From positions 1-64,000 of the IMG/VR virus record IMGVR_UViG_3300023196_003770: a stretch of 64,000 nt of DNA; one strand, written 5' to 3'. A program made the position numbers and the translations under genes. Origin of the DNA: a virus. This document shows, piece after piece, positions 6,935 through 13,871 of this stretch. Each line of letters begins with the position of its first letter. The stretch's first letter is position 1. A model generated the notes under the pieces. The model saw only the letters and a list, made by a program, of their open reading frames with translations. It was not told the DNA's origin and did not search any database.

Positions 6935-7591
6935 ATGAAAATATTAAAACTAATAAACCAACATATTCCGATCTGGTCAATGCTTTGTGGAGATCATGCA
7001 TTGAAAGTAGTAGTTAACAATATTAATCCAAAACTGCTATCTGAACCCAATTTCCTTGATCCTTTAGAGAATAAATTAAGATTAGATATTTTTAGAGATC
7101 GTCGTGAATGGATATGGGCTTCAATGAAAGATAATGTAGCTTTTGCTCTGGTAGAAATTGACATTGAAGAACTAATGACATTCCACACATGTTTCTCAAA
7201 AGTTTCTTTTAAAGAATTTGTTGAAGAATATGCTAAAGCACATAAAAAGGGTAAAGGGTTTATTATAAAAAGACCGAGACACGGATCCGATTTAGAAAAA
7301 GGAAAAGAATCAGTTGAATATGTTTGCAAAGAACTTGCAACCAAAATAGAGGATGCATACTCCAAAATGACATTTGTATTAAAACCAAAAAATGTTCTTG
7401 ATCCTTATTTCACTAATGAAAAAAACATATACGTAGCCAGCAATCGTAGCTTAATAATGAAATGTAAAGACACTTCGAATATAAGAATAATGGATGCCAC
7501 TCATCGTTTAACTGCATATGCGGTTAGCAAAGCGAATAAAAAAAGCCCCCTCCCAAATAAACTTTATGCGTTCTATTGGGAAGAGGCTTGA
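6935..7591 (+). CDS. hypothetical protein, 218 aa
   Basis: One of two plus-strand genes. The outermost start is a TTG at 6926; the ATG at 6935 (MKILKLINQHIPIW) is more likely. Not recognised: mixed alpha/beta, soluble, Lys-rich, with DRREWIWASMKDN and a basic segment KGKGFIIKRPRHGSD. The last about 50 nt double as the tmRNA terminator read on the other strand, so the C-terminus (SKANKKSPLPNKLYAFYWEEA) is constrained by two functions. It ends 3 bp before the tmRNA 3' end. Opposite orientation hints at separate acquisition. Confidence 0.6.
   Translation: MKILKLINQHIPIWSMLCGDHALKVVVNNINPKLLSEPNFLDPLENKLRLDIFRDRREWIWASMKDNVAFALVEIDIEELMTFHTCFSKVSFKEFVEEYAKAHKKGKGFIIKRPRHGSDLEKGKESVEYVCKELATKIEDAYSKMTFVLKPKNVLDPYFTNEKNIYVASNRSLIMKCKDTSNIRIMDATHRLTAYAVSKANKKSPLPNKLYAFYWEEA
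7538..7589 (-). terminator. Rho-independent terminator of the tmRNA
   Basis: On the minus strand, just past the tmRNA 3' end, AAGCCTCTTCCCAA pairs with TTGGGAGGGGGCTT (minor mismatch) across a loop of about 24 nt and runs into TTTTTTT. It lies wholly within the 3' end of the convergent plus-strand gene. Confidence 0.8.
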
Positions 7592-7593
7592 AT

Positions 7594-7951
7594 TGGAGAT
7601 AGGCAGACTCGAACTGCCGTCCACAAGAGATCCAAATAATTTGTTGTATCACATAGCATAGCTCTTTTATAAATTACCCGCCATAAACTTAACCAAAGAG
7701 CAGATTGTATACGGCATGGTTTCAAAATTTAAGTCTTGGCAGTAGAAACTATCCCTACAAGACCGAGTTTGTTTAATATCAACCTAAAAGATCCTCAAAC
7801 GGCGTATCTTTTAAATTGCTAGCTGCGTTCAGGCTGCGAGAGCGTAAGAGTTATCGTTTGCACTTACTATTGTTTACGGTTTTAAACGGTCATAAACGCC
7901 CGTTGCTATGCAAATTATTCTTCCTTCCCGTGTCGAAACCAATTTATCCCC
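7594..7951 (-). ncRNA. ssrA: transfer-messenger RNA (tmRNA), one-piece
   Basis: A 358-nt tmRNA. The 5' end reads GGGGATAAATTGGTTTCGAC, the conserved tmRNA opening. The 3' end has a T arm (GGCAG-TTCGAGT-CTGCC) and TATCTCC, which pairs with the 5' GGGGATA to close the acceptor. The tag reading frame at 7829-7861 gives ANDNSYALAA then TGA. Its resume codon GCA is at nt 91, almost the same place as in E. coli (tag ANDENYALAA). tmRNA rescues stalled ribosomes with SmpB and tags the product for ClpXP-type proteases. No smpB is visible here, so host SmpB is presumably used. CCA is not encoded. It has its own downstream terminator. Confidence 0.95.
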
Positions 7952-8318
7952 TTTTCTTTTCCACATAAGGAAAGATACTGTAAGTAGTACCATGTTTTCT
8001 GAAAACCCATGTTCCTAAAACAGTGCCATAAACTACAGATTTACTTTTCAATATAGCAGCAAGACCACTTTGATTCATCCAGTATCTTGCTCCTGTTTCT
8101 GTGTTCTCCCAAAGTATTTTACCACCATAATACATGTTTATAAACTTTAAGTTAGCATCAAAACGAATATTCTCTCGCCAATCATATTTTTGTTCCCAAT
8201 TTGGTTTACGCATTTCATAATGAGTAATTTGGTGAGGAACACTTCCAATTGGAAGATTATTGGTTTTATCGGCTTCTTTTATAAAAGGAACCCTGTAATC
8301 TACTTTTTTTCTTGGCAT
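7944..8318 (-). CDS. hypothetical protein, 124 aa
   Basis: Not recognised. A basic, aromatic-rich small protein (MPRKKVDYRVPF, NWEQKYDWRENIRFD, MYYGGKILWENTETGARYWMNQ). The second half has LAAILKSKSVVYGTVLGTWVFRKHG and looks like a small beta-rich fold. No signal peptide and no Cys. Its TAA stop and last two codons (KKRG stop) overlap the first 8 nt of the tmRNA gene, including its acceptor stem, so mRNA and tmRNA may be one transcript cut at the tmRNA 5' end by RNase P. The start lacks a clear ribosome site. Confidence 0.6.
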   Translation of the reverse strand: MPRKKVDYRVPFIKEADKTNNLPIGSVPHQITHYEMRKPNWEQKYDWRENIRFDANLKFINMYYGGKILWENTETGARYWMNQSGLAAILKSKSVVYGTVLGTWVFRKHGTTYSIFPYVEKKRG

Positions 8319-8373
8319 AAAACTGCTAATACCATATCTGAGTTATCTACTTGGAATAAATAGCTAGCATATG

Positions 8374-8841
8374 TCATTCTAAAATATGGATTTTTTGCAG
8401 AGATATCCCACGGCGCTTCCACATATATCTACGCCACCGACGCATCAATCTACGTAGCCACCAAAAAGGACGACGCTGATATCCATCTTTCTTTTCATGA
8501 CAAGGAACACAAAGAGGCTGAACGTTATCTGACGTATTCGTACCTCCAGCGTTAATAGGCAAAATATGATCGAGCGTTAACTTATTCCGCCCTTTTACAT
8601 TACAAATGGCACAACGCCAGTTGCAATTCTTTAAAACTGTTAACCATTCACGAGTAGTAATACGTCCGGTATGATATCTCTTATTTCTCCTAGAACGATT
8701 ATTAGAACGTAGTCTTAGCCGTTCAGAATTCCAACATTCCCGGCATATATGTTCTGGAAATTGAGGGGCTGCCTCATGTTTACGTTTATCGCAAAAACAT
8801 AATTGACACGTATGTTCCGTTTTTCTAAACCAATAATACAT
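8374..8841 (-). CDS. HNH endonuclease
   Basis: A 155-residue protein. The N-terminal Cys-rich module (CQLCFC, HICREC) precedes a classical HNH domain: CAIC about residue 75, then LTLDHILPINAGGTNTSDNVQPLC with the catalytic His and Asn, then CVPCHEKK. A Trp/Arg-rich basic tail (WWLRRLMRRWRRYMWKRR) may grip DNA. The ATG overlaps the TGA of the upstream deaminase gene (TGATG). This HNH subtype (DHILP...N.Q.LC..CH) is typical of free-standing homing endonucleases and of McrA-type nucleases. Confidence 0.85.
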   Translation of the reverse strand: MYYWFRKTEHTCQLCFCDKRKHEAAPQFPEHICRECWNSERLRLRSNNRSRRNKRYHTGRITTREWLTVLKNCNWRCAICNVKGRNKLTLDHILPINAGGTNTSDNVQPLCVPCHEKKDGYQRRPFWWLRRLMRRWRRYMWKRRGISLQKIHILE

Positions 8842-9281
8842 CAGTAAACAATATCCGTAGTGTCAGCGTTAGGCTTAATTAGCATCTTACCATATTGTTG
8901 TTCATTAATTGTATAATACGCCTTGCGGATACCATAGCTATACAATGCATTTTCACAGATAGGACAAGGGCGTGCCATTCCAGGGCTACCATCAAGCTTC
9001 TTTCTACGGGCTACAAAAATCTTACAACCTCGCAGATTAACTTTTCCACGTGCCTTAAGAATTGCATCTTGTTCTGCATGAGTAGAAAGGCAGAAATCTC
9101 TACCTCTACCACGGGCAATGTCGGTATAATGCTCTACGAATGCATTTGTGTTGATCTTATTAAATCCAACTGAGATTACAGATCCACCTCGGATAATAAT
9201 AGCCGCCAAATGATAGTCTGCCGCATGATCATAACGATTGTCGGTGGCATATTGCATAGCAAGTCGCAAATATCTGTGCAT
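8841..9281 (-). CDS. cytidine/deoxycytidylate deaminase family enzyme
   Basis: A 146-residue zinc deaminase. HAE at residues 68-70 (STHAEQDAIL) gives the zinc His and proton-shuttling Glu, and PCPIC (Cys106, Cys109) gives the two Cys ligands. Length and the Glu-Gln-Asp-Ala-Ile context fit phage dCMP deaminases, which convert dCMP to dUMP for thymidylate supply; cytidine deaminase or another nucleotide substrate is possible. Cytoplasmic. It overlaps the downstream HNH gene by one base. The 60 bp upstream hold a sigma70-like promoter. Confidence 0.8.
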   Translation of the reverse strand: MHRYLRLAMQYATDNRYDHAADYHLAAIIIRGGSVISVGFNKINTNAFVEHYTDIARGRGRDFCLSTHAEQDAILKARGKVNLRGCKIFVARRKKLDGSPGMARPCPICENALYSYGIRKAYYTINEQQYGKMLIKPNADTTDIVY

Positions 9282-9288
9282 AACTGTT

Positions 9289-9317
9289 ATATTAACAGAA
9301 TATTATAATATTTTCAA
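9289..9317 (-). promoter_or_regulatory. sigma70-like promoter before the deaminase gene
   Basis: The minus strand carries TTGAAA (9312-9317), a 17-nt spacer and TAATAT (9289-9294). Spacing is ideal, but the -10 ends only 7 nt before the ATG, so the transcript would be nearly leaderless. The region is AT-rich; chance match possible. Confidence 0.25.
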
Positions 9318-9341
9318 CTAATATCAGAGGGAACGTTTTCT

Positions 9342-11078
9342 CTATTTTAAAACCCATTCCCATTGCTTCCAATAGCTATTTCGAAAATCTTGTGAGCCGC
9401 CGCCGTGTTTTTGAGCGTCATGCTTATTTTTGATGTCTTGTAAATTTGCGTATTCTTTAATTCCATCGGAAGTCATAACCGGAGGAAGATTAATATTGTT
9501 TTGTCCGAATTGATTTCCAGTTGGAGACATAGTTGTATTTGACTTACTCATACCGGCTAGCATTGCCATGGTTAACGCTTTATCATCCCATGCGTTAACA
9601 CCTGCTGCCTCATAGAGTGAGTTACCAATTGCTAAGGCTATAATCAAATCATCATTATAGCTTTTCATAGCCTGGGCTTTATTGTTCTTCCATACGAAGG
9701 TTTTAAATTCTTCTACGGTTCTGGATGAATATATTTTAAGACGCCGAGTTCTTATTACCGTTTCAAGCTTTGCAAGGATTTCATCACGGTTCTTTGGTCC
9801 GGTTGTAAACCCTGGAAGATCATTTACAATGTCTGCCGTAGTATAATTCATGTATGCATTACTACGATGAATACGTTCATAATAAATGTTTGGATATTGA
9901 GCCTTCTTAATATCGGTTGCTACTATAAGACCGAATGAGTTAAGTTCTGGGCATAGAAGGGCTTGGTTATATTTAAATCCCAAATCCATCATCAATTCTG
10001 ATAATCTTTCTGGAGGGCACTTGCCCTGATACTCACAAACCACTTCATCTGTATTTGTATCTATAACATGAAGGGTGGAATAGTCATCAGCATCGCCACG
10101 GGACACGTCTCCGGAGATAATATATTTATGCCCTGCTTCGGCATATTTCCAAATCCATACGTCGCCTCGATCTCCGTATGTAGCTACAGGAACTTTCATT
10201 TGACGTTCCATATCCTCAATAACGTCACCTGACAAGAAGTTTTCACCAGATGCGGCGAAAGAACATAATAGTTCTTGTGCTACGCCACGTTCACCTTTAG
10301 CTGGTAAAATCTCTGCTCTTTGAGCTTCATACCATGCTTGATCTCTTTCTGGATGAACTGTCCAAGGAAGTTCGATACGATAGAAATTATTTTGACCTTT
10401 TCCGGGCAAAGGTTTTCCTTCACCATCTTCACCATCTTTAGCTCCTACCCAGATTTTGTGGAAAAGGGTTCCTACACCTGAAGGAGAAGAGATTAGGATA
10501 GCATTACCACCGGTAGACAAGGTTGGCCAAAGACCTAACCATAAATCATCTATACCATCAACGTGAGCAGCTTCGTCGATGATTAACAAAGACAAAGCTT
10601 CTGAACGACCAGCATCCGTGCCGGTAGGAACAGCTTGAACCTTTGAGCCATTAGAGAACTCAAGGTATCTGACAGAACGTGCTTTAATCTGAGGCATGAC
10701 GAGCCATTTAGGAAGGCTATCATACATTCCGTTAACCTTCTTAATGAAGTTCTTTGCAACTTCAAGACGAGTAGCAATAACGAGAATATTTTTTTCACGT
10801 TGGAATAAAGCCATCCAAAGAGAATAAGCCGCAGAGAGGGTAGATAGACCTAACTGACGGCTTTTGTTTGTGATTACGAAACGATGTGATTGGAAAGCTT
10901 TCAGGCATTTATCCTGATATGGGAAGGTTTCAAAGGGAACTGGACCTTTAATTGGATGGGAGATTTTAACGTATTTAGAAATGAAATAGGATGCATCTGT
11001 GCCACAGCGCATGATTTCTTTCATTTGCGCTGCACGATTTGGAACGGTTCCTAATGTTAAATTCTTTTTAGCGGGCAT
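9342..11078 (-). CDS. terminase large subunit
   Basis: The DNA packaging motor and nuclease of the capsid portal, T4 gp17 type. The N-terminal ATPase has Walker A-like SRQLGLST (residues 73-80), Walker B LLIIDEAA (about 164-171) and coupling motif ISSPSG. The C-terminal RNase H-fold nuclease has GDVSRGDADD, ELNSFG and SYNDDLIIALAI, giving the acidic metal-binding triad. At 578 residues the length is normal. It overlaps the stop of the preceding gene by one base (TGATG-type). No neighbour is recognisable as the small subunit, although the 136-residue gene just upstream is in a position where it might be. Confidence 0.95.
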   Translation of the reverse strand: MPAKKNLTLGTVPNRAAQMKEIMRCGTDASYFISKYVKISHPIKGPVPFETFPYQDKCLKAFQSHRFVITNKSRQLGLSTLSAAYSLWMALFQREKNILVIATRLEVAKNFIKKVNGMYDSLPKWLVMPQIKARSVRYLEFSNGSKVQAVPTGTDAGRSEALSLLIIDEAAHVDGIDDLWLGLWPTLSTGGNAILISSPSGVGTLFHKIWVGAKDGEDGEGKPLPGKGQNNFYRIELPWTVHPERDQAWYEAQRAEILPAKGERGVAQELLCSFAASGENFLSGDVIEDMERQMKVPVATYGDRGDVWIWKYAEAGHKYIISGDVSRGDADDYSTLHVIDTNTDEVVCEYQGKCPPERLSELMMDLGFKYNQALLCPELNSFGLIVATDIKKAQYPNIYYERIHRSNAYMNYTTADIVNDLPGFTTGPKNRDEILAKLETVIRTRRLKIYSSRTVEEFKTFVWKNNKAQAMKSYNDDLIIALAIGNSLYEAAGVNAWDDKALTMAMLAGMSKSNTTMSPTGNQFGQNNINLPPVMTSDGIKEYANLQDIKNKHDAQKHGGGSQDFRNSYWKQWEWVLK

Positions 11079-11488
11079 CAGTCAACTTCTACAAGGCAAC
11101 CAAAACGATAGTATGCTTTACGATTACCAGTATAATTGTAATATGATATATATTCTATATCTTCTCCAACTGTTTCTTCTTCCAAGTTAAAGTTAGGAAC
11201 TTTTTGACCTGGGAATTCTTTAGCATAATTTTCTTTTACATTTTTAAGAGCGGCTTCAATCATAGAAATGGCTTCTTGTCTATAACGAACCATTAGCTCT
11301 CGCATCATTGTATCGGAACCAAAGTTAACAATTGTAAGGTAACGGATTTTAATTAAACCATCATCAAGTATATCAAATTTAATTGATTGGGTTTGATATA
11401 CCCTATTGTGATTGCTGCTATCTGCGCCAAAGCTTGTATTTAAGAGCCTTGATAGATTGATGAATTTTTGATAATCTTTAACAAGCAT
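11078..11488 (-). CDS. hypothetical protein upstream of terminase
   Basis: A 136-residue protein, not recognised. The first half has beta-type segments (YQTQSIKFDILDDGLIKIRYLTIVNFG), then a long helix (MMRELMVRYRQEAISMIEAALKNVKENYAKEF), then an acidic linker and a beta-rich tail (YISYYNYTGNRKAYYRFGCLVEVD). It is translationally coupled to the large terminase. The position could suit a small terminase subunit, but no helix-turn-helix is obvious. A structural role is equally possible. Confidence 0.6.
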   Translation of the reverse strand: MLVKDYQKFINLSRLLNTSFGADSSNHNRVYQTQSIKFDILDDGLIKIRYLTIVNFGSDTMMRELMVRYRQEAISMIEAALKNVKENYAKEFPGQKVPNFNLEEETVGEDIEYISYYNYTGNRKAYYRFGCLVEVD

Positions 11489-11518
11489 ATTTTGCCTCTT
11501 TTTCTAATTAGAGCCCTT

Positions 11519-11812
11519 TCACCGGAAACTTATTGGAGAACGAGCACTTATTCTTCTTATCTCTATATATTCGTCCCACTCTTCCCAATCCGGATCTGGA
11601 AGCTTTTCAGTTTCCCAATCTATACGCCGGTCATTTGTCCATCTACCATCACAATGAGAACAAACTCCTATCTTACGATAGGAGATGCTATCTTCTATTG
11701 TTTTCATGGGATAACAACAAAGCTTGCAGAACAAAGGAACTATATTGCTTTGGTCTATTGGCTTAACAACTATAATTTTACCGTTATGTAAACTTTCTAT
11801 CTTCTTTTCCAT
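11519..11812 (-). CDS. small zinc-ribbon protein, 97 aa
   Basis: Contains two Cys pairs, FCKLCCYPM and GVCSHCDGRW, 20 residues apart, the spacing of a zinc ribbon. The C-terminal part is acidic (LPDPDWEEWDEYIEIRR). No family is recognised. The gene lies between an M15 peptidase gene and the pre-terminase gene, with short spacers on both sides. It may act as a nucleic acid or protein adaptor. Confidence 0.6.
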   Translation of the reverse strand: MEKKIESLHNGKIIVVKPIDQSNIVPLFCKLCCYPMKTIEDSISYRKIGVCSHCDGRWTNDRRIDWETEKLPDPDWEEWDEYIEIRRISARSPISFR

Positions 11813-11822
11813 ATAGAAGATA

Positions 11823-12491
11823 TTATGAGAGCAAGTAAGTTAAAAGTCTTGAAACATTACTTTCCTTAAGTTGTTCATTAGGGGTCTGTAAGAATTTTTC
11901 TCCATCTGGAGTTATAGAAACGACGCTTATATGCCAATGCGGGGCGGCACCTTGAGTTTCATCTATCAGTTCATAAGTTGAATAGTTCTTTGTACCTATA
12001 TAATCAACCATTCTTTTTATGTTTTCGCCTGGATTTGTTCTAGTGCCATAGTCTAAAGCATTACCGTTTTGATGTTGTGATAATGGTCTATGTGAAATTA
12101 TATCCATGGAACTCTGAACTATATTACTTGGAACTCCACCAACTACCGGTATTTTATTTTCGTCCCATAACGTAACCAGCTCTCTAGCTATGTCTCCAGC
12201 GGTGTCACTACAGCTTTTACATTTTTCAGCGTAAAGATCAATTACATATTCAGAACCATAATTTTTCCATAAGTTAAGCATTGCTTTAACTTGACGTTCT
12301 GGAGGGCGTAACCCGCTTGTTATAATAGGTTCTGGAAGCTCCAACAATTCTGCAACCTTATCCATTAACATAGCAAACTTTTGCGTATTATTTGCTATGT
12401 TAAGATCACTATCTTTAAATGCAACAGGTGGGTCTTTCCAGGTATCGTAACTACCAAAATTAATCTTTTCTTCTTTAAGATATCTTTTCAT
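11823..12491 (-). CDS. M15-family peptidase (endolysin-like D-Ala-D-Ala carboxypeptidase)
   Basis: A 222-residue protein with the hallmarks of the zinc peptidase family M15, which cleaves peptidoglycan peptides. SGLRPPERQ about residue 59 is the usual substrate-side Arg region; SQHQNGNALD gives zinc ligands His140 and Asp147, and APHWHIS gives His185/His187 as third ligand. No signal peptide, so it would need a holin, or act as a virion-borne or late enzyme. It follows an HNH gene by 4 bp. It is a candidate endolysin, but there is no cell-wall-binding domain and no adjacent holin apart from small unassigned membrane peptides elsewhere. Confidence 0.8.
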   Translation of the reverse strand: MKRYLKEEKINFGSYDTWKDPPVAFKDSDLNIANNTQKFAMLMDKVAELLELPEPIITSGLRPPERQVKAMLNLWKNYGSEYVIDLYAEKCKSCSDTAGDIARELVTLWDENKIPVVGGVPSNIVQSSMDIISHRPLSQHQNGNALDYGTRTNPGENIKRMVDYIGTKNYSTYELIDETQGAAPHWHISVVSITPDGEKFLQTPNEQLKESNVSRLLTYLLS

Positions 12492-12495
12492 CCTA

Positions 12496-12825
12496 TTAAT
12501 TATGCCTTTTACCTCTAATAACCATGGGGTTTTCTTTAACTATCCAGAACTCTTTAGGCAATGGAGGCTCATCACCTTCTTTAAACCACATAAGGCGTCT
12601 ACCACCTGTACTCTTAAATACTCCGATAATGGTTATCTCGCCTACGTGTATAAGATCATGACACGAATGACATACCACGGCAAGATTATGATTGTCATTT
12701 GTGCAACGTGGATCACATTTCGGAATGATATGATGGAAATTAAGAGCGGCACTTTTATCAAAACCACATATCTCACATTTATCTTTTATTAACTTTTCTT
12801 GATTAGCTTTTCTTCTGTGTTTCAT
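12496..12825 (-). CDS. HNH endonuclease, small
   Basis: A short HNH protein of 109 residues from the ATG at 12825 (MKHRRKANQEK); a TTG 15 bp further up would add five residues. Cys pair CEICG, the core LNFHHIIPKCDPRCTNDNHNLAVVC and CHSCHDLIH make a complete HNH zinc-finger nuclease. The C-terminal tail (KSTGGRRLMWFKEGDEPPLP) is unassigned. It sits between a terminator-like hairpin and the M15 peptidase gene, suggesting an inserted free-standing endonuclease. Confidence 0.8.
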   Translation of the reverse strand: MKHRRKANQEKLIKDKCEICGFDKSAALNFHHIIPKCDPRCTNDNHNLAVVCHSCHDLIHVGEITIIGVFKSTGGRRLMWFKEGDEPPLPKEFWIVKENPMVIRGKRHN

Positions 12826-12830
12826 AAATG

Positions 12831-12861
12831 GAAAACCCAAGAGACATTATATCCCTTGGGT
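12831..12861 (-). terminator. terminator-like hairpin
   Basis: On the minus strand ACCCAAGGGA-TATAATG-TCTCTTGGGT forms a 10-bp stem (one G-T) followed by TTTTC. It lies between the 108-residue gene and the HNH gene. The T run is short, so efficiency is uncertain. Confidence 0.5.
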
Positions 12862-12887
12862 CTTGAATTATAACCTATATATCTTGT

Positions 12888-13214
12888 TCAGCGGTTTGTT
12901 TTAGTCTGTTGCTTCTGAATATTAAGAGCAATACGCTCGCAACCAAGAATGGTGCTTTGAAGAGAACTATCCGTATAAGCCTCGGTCATTAGAGAACCCA
13001 ATTCACGATGCATATCAAGATCAATATGCATACTAAGCTCATTTAGAATACGAGCGGCATGGGTCCAAGTTTCATCATTGTAACCCATGCATAGGGTTTC
13101 CTGATAAACTGCAATAAGCTCCAAAGCACGATCTGATGGACTTATCCTACGAACGTTATTGTTGCGGTTATGGTTGAAGTTTCGGTTTTTCTTGAAGTTG
13201 TTGTTTTTAATCAT
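12888..13214 (-). CDS. hypothetical protein with Asn-rich N-terminus, 108 aa
   Basis: The first 23 residues are almost only Asn, Lys, Arg, Phe and His (NNNFKKNRNFNHNRNNN), a disordered basic tail that could bind RNA or DNA. The remainder is helical (ALELIAVYQETL, HAARILNELSMHIDL, LQSTILGCERIALNIQKQQ). No family is recognised. It is followed by a terminator-like hairpin and preceded by the tail-tube-like gene after a 36-bp gap. Confidence 0.55.
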   Translation of the reverse strand: MIKNNNFKKNRNFNHNRNNNVRRISPSDRALELIAVYQETLCMGYNDETWTHAARILNELSMHIDLDMHRELGSLMTEAYTDSSLQSTILGCERIALNIQKQQTKTNR

Positions 13215-13250
13215 TATAAAAAATCTTGTTAGAGGTTAATGTTTATAGGT

Positions 13251-13871
13251 TCAGAATTCAATTCCATCAACGTTAATTGTTTGATACGATAACTCAACTG
13301 CGCCTTCGCTTGGCTCGGTTTTCTCATAAGCTGCACTTCCAAAGTCAATACCTTGAATGCGAGCACCACCAAATACCCATTCAGAACTAATGTTGCCCTT
13401 TTCATCAAGCCACTTAATAGAAACCTTAACTACATTCTTCTTACAGGCTTCAAATAACTGCTTATATGGATATAACTGATTTCCCTTATCCGCTGGCATG
13501 GTATAAAAATATACCATTACCGTGCTCTTCTCTTTAATAGATTGACTATTCTTGTGTTGAGCAAAAATAATCTTCGGCAACTCTACATTCTTAATCCGAA
13601 ATGCTTCTATACCTTCAAATTGAAGAACAAAACGATCTGCAAAAACTGGCGGTCCTTCATCTTCCTTTTCTTCCTCTTCTTCCTCTTCTTCAGATGAAGC
13701 CTTCTTGCTCGTCTTTTTCCTTAGCTTTTCAAGATCCGTTGGAGGTCTTGGTTGAGGTTCTTCTTGAACTTCTTCTTCTTCTTCATCAATTGGAGGAGGT
13801 GGAATGGTTACTGTTCTACCACGACTTCGTGGAGGTCGGATTTGTGTCTTCTTTGTATTAATCGTGCTCAT
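13251..13871 (-). CDS. tail-tube-like (gp19/Hcp-type) protein with acidic insert
   Basis: A 206-residue protein in two parts. Residues 1-75 are low-complexity: Pro-rich (PPPPIDEEEEEVQEE) then a run of Glu (SSEEEEEEEEKEDEG). The rest looks like a phage tail tube beta barrel: VLQFEGIEAFRIKNVELPKI, a central variable part, VVKVSIKWLDEKGNISSEWVFGGARI, and a closing VELSYQTINVDGIEF, matching the gp19/Hcp order of a 'deformation, W-strand, final pairing strand'. The assignment is by pattern, not certain. The ATG overlaps the stop of the Mre11-Rad50 gene (ATGA), odd company for a structural protein. Confidence 0.45.
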   Translation of the reverse strand: MSTINTKKTQIRPPRSRGRTVTIPPPPIDEEEEEVQEEPQPRPPTDLEKLRKKTSKKASSEEEEEEEEKEDEGPPVFADRFVLQFEGIEAFRIKNVELPKIIFAQHKNSQSIKEKSTVMVYFYTMPADKGNQLYPYKQLFEACKKNVVKVSIKWLDEKGNISSEWVFGGARIQGIDFGSAAYEKTEPSEGAVELSYQTINVDGIEF

